A DNA stretch of 6,107 nucleotides from an uncultured Clostridium sp. (GTDB lineage Bacteria > Bacillota > Clostridia > TANB77 > CAG-508): contig CANEFU010000073.1 of the NCBI GenBank assembly GCA_947426875.1, positions 1 through 6,107 on the forward strand. Reading direction: 5' to 3'. Positions 1 to 6,107 of the stretch are shown piece after piece; position 1 is the stretch's first letter; the number at the start of each line of letters is the position of its first letter. The notes under the pieces are model-generated. The model ran no database searches and had not been told where the DNA came from. It was given only the letters and a program-made list of their open reading frames with translations. Both the position numbers and the translations under genes were made by a program.

Positions 1-4
1 GCCA

Positions 5-105
5 TTTAAACCCGGAATGATTGACAACCCCTTTGGCAACCGTTAAACTCGGAATGATTGGCAACCTTTAAACCCGGAAAATGATTCGCGACCCCTTTGG
101 CAACC
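5..105. repeat. Imperfect GC-rich direct-repeat array upstream of the synthetase
   Basis: Three tandem units can be aligned: 5-41, 42-66 and 67-105. Each starts with TTTAAACCCGGAA or a close variant (unit 2 reads GTTAAACTCGGAA), continues with ATGATT and ends in GGCAACC. Units 1 and 3 carry an extra CCCTTTGGCAACC-type tail that unit 2 lacks, so the copies are 37, 25 and 39 bases long. Bases 1-4 look like the end of a further unit, so the array probably continues to the left. G+C is 50 of 105 bases, far above the flanking DNA. There are no unique spacers between units, so this is not a CRISPR array, and no credible gene is visible in it. Its function is unknown: it may be a mobile intergenic repeat or minisatellite, or a boundary or regulatory element ahead of the promoter. 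Confidence 0.8.
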
Positions 106-120
106 TTTTATCTAAAAGTA

Positions 121-150
121 TTGACATTTTCAGGCAAAAAACTATATAAT
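121..150 (+). promoter_or_regulatory. Sigma-A-type promoter for the synthetase-kinase operon
   Basis: A perfect -35 box TTGACA (121-126) and a perfect -10 box TATAAT (145-150) are separated by 18 bases. Transcription should begin near base 157, leaving a short leader of about 25 bases before the synthetase start. That leaves no room for a riboswitch or attenuator. The match suggests strong housekeeping-type transcription unless a repressor acts on it. No clear operator palindrome overlaps the boxes; a 5-bp inverted repeat (CTTTT/AAAAG, 105-118) lies just upstream of the -35. Confidence 0.8.
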
Positions 151-171
151 TTGACTAAAGATTACGAATAC

Positions 172-178
172 AGGTGAT
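172..178 (+). promoter_or_regulatory. Ribosome-binding site of the synthetase
   Basis: AGGTGAT is a seven-base exact match to the 3' half of the Firmicutes anti-Shine-Dalgarno complement (AGGAGGTGAT). It lies three bases before the ATG at 182, which is normal spacing for this right-shifted register. An in-frame stop TGA at 152-154 limits the reading frame upstream, so it supports ATG 182 as the true start. Confidence 0.75.
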
Positions 179-181
179 AAA

Positions 182-3100
182 ATGAAAAAGGATGTTTATG
201 AATTAACTAACCCTCAAAAAAATATATGGGAATTGGAGCAAATTAATGGAAGTGCAACTCCTATTAATCATATTTTGTCTATTTTAAAACTAAAGGGTAA
301 TTTAGATGAAAATTTATTAGCAAAAACTATGAATAAAATTGTAGAAATAAATGATTCTTTTCGACTAAAGTTTATTCAAAATGGTTCTAACCTTTGCCAA
401 TATGTTGAAGATTACCAATCTATCCCTATTGATATAAGACATTTAGATTCAGAAGATATTACTAATATTATTGAGGAATATCAGAATGTTCCTCTTTCTA
501 TTCATGATTTATTCCGTTTTTGTCTTGTTTTCACTCCTTGTTATTCTTATGTTATTTATAAATCTCATCACATTATAGCTGATGCTTGGAGTATGACACA
601 AGTAGCTGACCAAATCAAAAATTTTTATGAAGCTTTTCTACAAAATCAGGAAAATGAAATTACTCAAAAACCAAGTTATCTTGCTTTTATTAATCGTGAA
701 AAAACTTATTTAGAAACAAATAAATTTCAAATAGATGAACAATTTTGGAATAATTACGTTTCCGATTTATCTTCTACTAAACTATTCCATCATTCTAACT
801 CTTTTCAAAAAGAGGGAAAACGTTATATTCAACCTATCGAAGATACGCTTTTTCACTCTATTTCTAATTATTGTGAAAAAAATAAAATAACAGAATATTC
901 CTTTTTCTTGGGGATTTTATCCATTTACTTTAGCAAAATTTATAATTTACCGAAAATTGTATTTGGAACTCCCTTCTTGAATCGTCAAAAAAGATTAAAT
1001 GAATTAGACTGTACTGGTATGTTTGTTTCTACCTTACCTTTAATGATTGAGCCTAATGAACAGGATACCTTTTTAACTTTATGTAAAAAAATATCATCCA
1101 CTAATATGTCTTTATTTAAGCATTCTTGTTTTCCTTATCATAAAATACAAGAAATGTATTGCAATACCATAAAAGAAAATACCTCTTTATACGAAATTGG
1201 TTTTTCTTATCAGATTAATAAACAAGAACATGTGATGAAAAATGAAGATTTAGGCGAATGTACTTGGCTTTTCTCAGGACAACAAAATAATCCATTAACG
1301 ATACATTTAACTACTTTAAATAATCAAAAAATAATAAATTATGATTATTGGATTTCTTGTTTTTCAGAGCAAGAAATTGAAAAAATGAACCATATTATCT
1401 TTCATTTAATTTCGGAAGTATTAGAAGGAAAAGAAACAATTGCTAATATTCAACTTCTATCAGAAGATGATAGAAAAGCTTTAGCTTCTTTTAATTCAAC
1501 CGGCAATATTGAAAATGTTTCTAAAACTGTGGTATCTATTTTTGATGATATTGTAGAAAAATATCCTGAGCATACAGCACTTTGCTATGATAATACTTAT
1601 GTTACATATCAGGAACTAAATAGAAAAATCAATGCCATTGCGAAAGCTTTATTAAATCTGGGAATTACTAAAAATACACCTGTTGCTTTATTTTTGGATA
1701 AAAGTGTTGAAATGATTGCATCCATGTTTGCTGTTCTAAAAGCTGGTGGTTGTTATGTTCCGATTTTACCTGATGAATCACCTTCTAGAATTGAATATAT
1801 TTTAAATGATTGTAAGCCAAAATGCATTTTAACCCATAAAGATTATGAGACAAAAATTCCATCTAAAACCGTTATTCTTAATTTGAATCAACTTGATTTA
1901 AATGGCTTTTATGATATTGATATATCTTCTGTTTCTCCAGAAGATATTGCCTATATCATTTATACTTCTGGCTCTACTGGTAATCCAAAAGGTACTATGG
2001 TAATGCATAAAAACATTGTTGGTTTGAAAAATTCGATTGAAAATGACTCTGTTTTAAAAGCAACACATGAGGATGTTTCTATCTCTCTTTTAAAATATTC
2101 TTTTGATGCTTCTGGAATTGATATTTATACTTCTTTACTTTTTGGAGGGAAATTAGTTTTAGTAAAAAAAGAAGAAGAGTTAAATCCAGAAAAAGTACTT
2201 CGTATTATGGAACAAGAAAAAGTTACAAGGTCTTTCTTAATTCCTAAATGGATTGAGCATATTGCTCTACAAGATAGACTATTAAATGCTGATTTATCTA
2301 GTTTAAGAATCTTGGGAACTGGTGGAGAAACTTTAAAACCATATATTATAGAAAACTTACTTGCTAAATATAGCAATTTAAAAGTTTTAAATTTATATGG
2401 TCCTACAGAAACCACTATGTTTACAACTTATAAAGAAGTTAGTGTTTATGAAATAAAAAATAATTATACTTCAATTGGTAAACCAATTTATGGCTCTCGT
2501 CTTTTAGTTGTCAACCATCATTTAGATGTTATGCCAATTGATACAACAGGAGAATTAATCATTTATGAAGATGAAAATTCTATTCAAAATATTGCTAAAG
2601 GTTACCTGAATTTACCGGAAACATCACAGAGTAAATTTGTTCAAATCCTTTCTCCTTTTTCAAATAAGCTTGTTAAAGCCTATCGAACAGGCGATATAGT
2701 AAAAATTAATAAGCACTTAGAAATTGAATTTATTGGAAGAAATGATGATGTTGTTAAAGTAAATGGTGGCTATTTAGTTGCACTAAACGAAGTAGAAAAT
2801 AAAATTCAAAAATTGTTAGGAAATAATTTTGAAGTAAAACCTGTTGCTATTCCTTATAAAAACACAAAAGCAATTTTCTTATTTTTAACCAAAAAAGAAG
2901 AAAATATTTCTTTATATAACATTCGTAATTATATTAATAGTAACATTTCTTTTTATATGAAACCTAAAAAAATCATAGAATTACAAGATTTTCCTCGTAA
3001 TTCTTCTGGCAAAATTAATCGAAAAGAATTAGAAAAAATGGCTCTTCAATATATGGAGAAAAATAAGAATAAATACGTTCCTCCTAAAACAGAAATAGAA

Positions 3101-4441
3101 ATTGATATTTACAATTATGTAAAAGAATTGATTGGAACAGATGAGTTTTCTATTACAGATGATTTAATTGATGATTTAGGAATTGATTCTCTTTCTTTAA
3201 CTGCTATTTATACTTATTTGGAAAAATATAATATTGCCATTCAAGACATTTATAATAATTCTAATATAAAAGATTTAGCAAGTTTTATTGAAAATAACTC
3301 TTCTAGTGAAATAAAACCAGATTTGACTCATATTTCTGATGTTACTATTTTAAACAATGTAAAAAAATTTGATTTAACTACTGTCTTAATTACTGGTGTT
3401 ACTGGATTTCTAGGAATTCATTTATTAAAAGATTTGCTATTAGATGATACTGTTAAAAAAATTTATTGTATTATACGAAATAGAATTAATTTAAATGGCA
3501 AAAAAAGATTATTAAAAATGTTCGAATTTTATTTTCATTCTGATGAAGTTTTGCTACAATTAATGAATGAAAAGATAATCATTTTAAATGGTGATATGAC
3601 AAAAGATAAATTAGGATTAGATAAAAAATCTTATTCAGAAATTAGTCAAGAAGTAACAACTGTTATCAATTGTGCTGCTAATGTAAAACATTTTGCCAAA
3701 CCGAATGAAATTTATAAGGATAATGTACAAAGTGTTAAAAATTTAATTGCTTTTTGTGATAATCAAATATCTTTAGCACATATTTCTACTTTATCTATTG
3801 CTGGATTTAAAGGAGAATCTACTGAAAATAAAGTTTTTGATGAAAATACTTTATTTATTCATCAAGAGTTTAATAATAATCCTTATTTAGTTACTAAATT
3901 TGAAGCAGAAAAAGAAATATTAGAGGCCACAAACCAGGGACTAAATGCTGTTATTTTCCGATTAGGCAATATTATGCCTAGAGTAAGTGATGGTGTTTTT
4001 CAAGAAAATGCAAATCAAAATGTATTTTTGGCTTCTCTTAAAGCTATTATTGATAGTCAGGTAATTGCAAAAGAACTTCTTGGTCTAAAATTAGAATTTA
4101 GCCCTGTTGATGAATGCGCTCATATCATTTTAAAATTACTAAGCAATAGTTCTTCTCAATCTATTTATCACATTTTGAGCAATAAGGAAATTTCTATATT
4201 AGAACTTAAAACTCTATTCAAATTTTTAAATTGTGATATATTAGATGTTGATTTAAAAACTTTTATTGATGAAATGAACCAAAAGGCTGATGAATATACA
4301 AAAGAGTATATTTTAAGTAATAATCTAAATACGTATTCCCAAGATATTACTTTAGCAAAATTGGCAGAATTCAATATAGAATGGTCTTCTATGGATATTC
4401 ATTATATGCAAAAAATTTTAAATATTATTAAGGAGATGTGA
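182..4441 (+). CDS. Single-module nonribosomal peptide synthetase, C-A-T-R, with terminal thioester reductase
   Basis: This cytoplasmic assembly-line enzyme has 1419 residues. The C domain (about 1-430) shows LTNPQKNIW (8-16), the catalytic motif HHIIADAWS (129-137; H130, D134), GTPFLNR (262-268) and GMFVST (279-284). The A domain (about 451-955) shows LKAGGCYVPI (519-528), YTSGSTGNPKG (594-604), FDAS (641-644), YGPTETT (739-745), YRTGD (834-838), a divergent A8 motif (852-865) and the A10 lysine K944 in SSGK. The carrier domain (about 966-1040) has LGIDSLS with the phosphopantetheine serine S1003. The reductase (about 1065-1419) has a NAD(P)H-binding GVTGFLG (1072-1078) and a short-chain-dehydrogenase Y1235-xxx-K1239 pair. 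In this family an amino acid is adenylated, thioesterified, condensed with an N-terminal acyl or peptidyl donor and released by NADPH reduction as an aldehyde or alcohol. Reductase-terminated relatives make peptide aldehydes and pyrazinones in staphylococci and gut Clostridia. Substrate and product are not established. All domains appear intact; a phosphopantetheinyl transferase must come from elsewhere. Confidence 0.95.
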   Translation: MKKDVYELTNPQKNIWELEQINGSATPINHILSILKLKGNLDENLLAKTMNKIVEINDSFRLKFIQNGSNLCQYVEDYQSIPIDIRHLDSEDITNIIEEYQNVPLSIHDLFRFCLVFTPCYSYVIYKSHHIIADAWSMTQVADQIKNFYEAFLQNQENEITQKPSYLAFINREKTYLETNKFQIDEQFWNNYVSDLSSTKLFHHSNSFQKEGKRYIQPIEDTLFHSISNYCEKNKITEYSFFLGILSIYFSKIYNLPKIVFGTPFLNRQKRLNELDCTGMFVSTLPLMIEPNEQDTFLTLCKKISSTNMSLFKHSCFPYHKIQEMYCNTIKENTSLYEIGFSYQINKQEHVMKNEDLGECTWLFSGQQNNPLTIHLTTLNNQKIINYDYWISCFSEQEIEKMNHIIFHLISEVLEGKETIANIQLLSEDDRKALASFNSTGNIENVSKTVVSIFDDIVEKYPEHTALCYDNTYVTYQELNRKINAIAKALLNLGITKNTPVALFLDKSVEMIASMFAVLKAGGCYVPILPDESPSRIEYILNDCKPKCILTHKDYETKIPSKTVILNLNQLDLNGFYDIDISSVSPEDIAYIIYTSGSTGNPKGTMVMHKNIVGLKNSIENDSVLKATHEDVSISLLKYSFDASGIDIYTSLLFGGKLVLVKKEEELNPEKVLRIMEQEKVTRSFLIPKWIEHIALQDRLLNADLSSLRILGTGGETLKPYIIENLLAKYSNLKVLNLYGPTETTMFTTYKEVSVYEIKNNYTSIGKPIYGSRLLVVNHHLDVMPIDTTGELIIYEDENSIQNIAKGYLNLPETSQSKFVQILSPFSNKLVKAYRTGDIVKINKHLEIEFIGRNDDVVKVNGGYLVALNEVENKIQKLLGNNFEVKPVAIPYKNTKAIFLFLTKKEENISLYNIRNYINSNISFYMKPKKIIELQDFPRNSSGKINRKELEKMALQYMEKNKNKYVPPKTEIEIDIYNYVKELIGTDEFSITDDLIDDLGIDSLSLTAIYTYLEKYNIAIQDIYNNSNIKDLASFIENNSSSEIKPDLTHISDVTILNNVKKFDLTTVLITGVTGFLGIHLLKDLLLDDTVKKIYCIIRNRINLNGKKRLLKMFEFYFHSDEVLLQLMNEKIIILNGDMTKDKLGLDKKSYSEISQEVTTVINCAANVKHFAKPNEIYKDNVQSVKNLIAFCDNQISLAHISTLSIAGFKGESTENKVFDENTLFIHQEFNNNPYLVTKFEAEKEILEATNQGLNAVIFRLGNIMPRVSDGVFQENANQNVFLASLKAIIDSQVIAKELLGLKLEFSPVDECAHIILKLLSNSSSQSIYHILSNKEISILELKTLFKFLNCDILDVDLKTFIDEMNQKADEYTKEYILSNNLNTYSQDITLAKLAEFNIEWSSMDIHYMQKILNIIKEM
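4430..4435 (+). promoter_or_regulatory. Ribosome-binding site of the histidine kinase, inside the synthetase 3' end
   Basis: AAGGAG forms two of the last sense codons of the synthetase (Lys-Glu before Met-stop) and lies 10 bases before the TTG at 4446. It decides the start choice. The kinase frame has a stop at 4419-4421 and no ATG or GTG between there and 4446, so TTG 4446 is the first plausible start and the only one with a ribosome-binding site. The arrangement implies translational coupling to the synthetase. Confidence 0.75.
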
Positions 4442-4445
4442 TTTT

Positions 4446-6107
4446 TTGAAAACGAAACACACAAAAGAATTAAAAAATTTCAAATTAAAATTTACTGCTA
4501 TGGTTTTAGTATTAGACTTAGTGGCTGTTGTACTAATTTATTTTGTTATGCCTTTAGTACAAAATTTTCCTCCCCTTTCTGAAGATTTTGCTTTTCAAGC
4601 AGAAGTACAACCAGTTACCCATGTAGAGCAATATACTATTTGTTATCTAATAGGAATATCAATTCATTTGCTTTCTTTTAATGTTTTGATGAGAAAAATT
4701 CATAAATATTTAGATAAATACTATAAAAAAGAAAAAATTTCTTATCAAGAAATTAAAACAATCAGAAAAGATTGTATTAATATTCCTTATAAGGTATTTT
4801 TCGTGCAAATTATATTATTCACTTCTATTGGTATTTTATTTAATTTTATTATGTTAGCATCTGCATTTGCTATTTTAAAATTTACTTTGATGATTATTGC
4901 CATTGCTTCTATCCTTTCGATTATTTTACTAATTGGCTCTCAAAAGATGCTATATAATGTAATTTTAACGACTTATGAAATTTCAAACCAATATGAAAAG
5001 CACTATGGTTATCGAATTATGAATTCACAGAACCTTCTATTTCAAATGGTTCCCTTTATTGCTGTTGTATTAATTATTATTTCCTTAATTGGTTACTCAA
5101 AAGCTGCTCAACAGGAAGGGTTCTCAACTGGTAATTATTATAGAGCTTATATAGAAACAAAAAATATTACTCCAGATGAAGTAAATATGGAAAGCTTGAA
5201 ACAAATTTTATCTACTATACCACTTCAAGGAGACTCTCATTACTTTTTTATTTTATCACCAAATGATGAAAATATTTATGTGTCTTCTCCAGATGGAAGT
5301 ATTAGTGATTTTGTATTAAGTTATAGAAATTATTTCTATCGTCAAACAAATGGATTTCTATATGAAAAATTTGGTATTGATGAACAGTTATATGCTATGG
5401 ATTTTAAAGATGTAAATGGGCAAACTTGGTATATTGGCTTTAAATATCCAGTTATTGATATAGATTTATTACTTTATTATTTTGCACTAATTCTTATTTT
5501 TCTATTTGTATATTCTATATTATTATATATATGGTCACATAATATTTCTAACAACTTGATAAAAACTTCGAATAGCTTAAAAAATATAGTAGATACCGAA
5601 ACCATTGATAAAGATAAGATATTACCTCTTGCTTCTAACGATGAATTTAGTGATTTGGCCTATTATTATAATAAAATTCAAGAATTAACAGCAAAAAATA
5701 TTGAACAAATTCATGATGGACAAGAAACTTTAATGGAAAAAGAACGTTTAGCATCACTTGGACAATTAATAGGAGGAATTGCTCATAACTTAAAAACGCC
5801 CATCATGTCTATATCTGGAGCGGCAGAAGGATTAACGGATTTAATTAAAGAATATGACACTTCTATTGATGACCCTGAAGTAAATAGTCAAGACCATCAT
5901 GATATTGCAAAAGATATGGGAACTTGGGTTGCTAAAATTAAAACACACACCGAATATATGTCAGATGTAATTACTGCCGTAAAAGGACAAGCTGTTACTC
6001 TTTCCAATGAAGAAGAAATTTCTTTTACGGTTGGCGAATTATTAAAAAGAGTTAATATTCTAATGAAACATGAGCTTAAAAATGCTATTGTCTATCTAAA
6101 TGTAGCT
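4446..6107 (+). CDS. Membrane sensor histidine kinase, 3' end cut by the window
   Basis: The frame is open from a TTG start to the window edge, giving 554 residues without a stop. It starts four bases after the synthetase stop, so the two genes are almost certainly one operon. Predicted membrane helices lie at about 17-38, 61-82, 116-141, 142-165, 197-217 and 339-363. Basic stretches (1-16, 83-115) place the N terminus and kinase portion in the cytoplasm and a segment of about 118 residues (218-335) outside. That segment resembles a Cache/PAS-like ligand pocket only in general pattern. A HAMP-like linker (about 364-415, with SNDEFSDL) leads to a HisKA dimerisation domain whose H-box LGQLIGGIAHNLKTP places the phospho-acceptor at H447. 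The usual acidic residue after this histidine is asparagine. The ATP-binding domain (N, G1, F, G2 boxes) would follow beyond the window. Family function: signal-dependent autophosphorylation and phosphotransfer to a response regulator, not visible here. The signal is unknown; the context suggests the synthetase product. An internal ATG at 4500 would cut into the first helix and lacks a ribosome-binding site. Confidence 0.9.
   Translation, partial: MKTKHTKELKNFKLKFTAMVLVLDLVAVVLIYFVMPLVQNFPPLSEDFAFQAEVQPVTHVEQYTICYLIGISIHLLSFNVLMRKIHKYLDKYYKKEKISYQEIKTIRKDCINIPYKVFFVQIILFTSIGILFNFIMLASAFAILKFTLMIIAIASILSIILLIGSQKMLYNVILTTYEISNQYEKHYGYRIMNSQNLLFQMVPFIAVVLIIISLIGYSKAAQQEGFSTGNYYRAYIETKNITPDEVNMESLKQILSTIPLQGDSHYFFILSPNDENIYVSSPDGSISDFVLSYRNYFYRQTNGFLYEKFGIDEQLYAMDFKDVNGQTWYIGFKYPVIDIDLLLYYFALILIFLFVYSILLYIWSHNISNNLIKTSNSLKNIVDTETIDKDKILPLASNDEFSDLAYYYNKIQELTAKNIEQIHDGQETLMEKERLASLGQLIGGIAHNLKTPIMSISGAAEGLTDLIKEYDTSIDDPEVNSQDHHDIAKDMGTWVAKIKTHTEYMSDVITAVKGQAVTLSNEEEISFTVGELLKRVNILMKHELKNAIVYLNVA

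Noticed and set aside
1..105. Possible CRISPR array
   Set aside because: The units abut each other, vary in length by a 12-base block and have no unique spacers between them.
105..118. Small inverted repeat CTTTT-ATCT-AAAAG as a terminator or operator
   Set aside because: The stem has only five mostly A-T pairs and no downstream T-run. It could be chance in AT-rich DNA, although its place beside the -35 box is worth remembering.
151..156. TTGACT as a second -35 box
   Set aside because: It falls directly after the -10 box of the better promoter, and a -10 about 17 bases further on would overlap the ribosome-binding site.
2125..2415. 96-codon open frame on the minus strand
   Set aside because: It lies wholly inside the A domain of the synthetase, antisense to conserved motifs. 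Its translation is low-complexity and resembles no family I recognise.
4168..4374. 68-codon open frame on the minus strand
   Set aside because: It is antisense to the reductase domain and reads like a reverse translation of AT-rich coding DNA. I see no ribosome-binding site or recognisable domain.
4436..4446. Terminator or separate promoter between synthetase and kinase
   Set aside because: The gap is only four bases and contains neither a hairpin nor promoter boxes; the genes read as one operon.
4500..4502. ATG as alternative start of the kinase
   Set aside because: It would begin inside the first membrane helix, remove the basic N-terminal flank and has no ribosome-binding site, unlike TTG 4446.

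Overview
The window comes from a low-G+C Gram-positive bacterium, most likely a gut-type member of the Clostridia or a relative. The coding DNA is strongly AT-rich with A/T-ending codons. The promoter is a consensus TTGACA/TATAAT pair, and the ribosome-binding sites are Shine-Dalgarno sequences typical of Firmicutes. No species can be named from the sequence alone.

Layout: bases 1-105 hold an imperfect direct-repeat array of much higher G+C (50 of 105 bases) than the DNA that follows (18 of 76 bases in 106-181). A sigma-A-type promoter (121-150) and a strong ribosome-binding site (172-178) lead into a 1419-residue nonribosomal peptide synthetase (182-4441). Its domain order is condensation, adenylation, thiolation, terminal thioester reductase (C-A-T-R). 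Directly behind it, with a ribosome-binding site inside the last codons of the synthetase and a TTG start at 4446, is a membrane sensor histidine kinase. Its frame stays open to the window edge, so 554 residues are visible and the ATP-binding domain is missing.

Working model (inference): the synthetase activates one amino acid, acylates or otherwise joins it through its N-terminal C domain, and releases it reductively as an aldehyde (or alcohol). The co-transcribed six-helix kinase may sense this product or a condition linked to it and control the locus. A single-module C-A-T-R synthetase coupled to its own sensor kinase looks like a synthase-receptor pair and is the most interesting aspect of the window. 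The response regulator, phosphopantetheinyl transferase and any exporter would have to lie outside the window.
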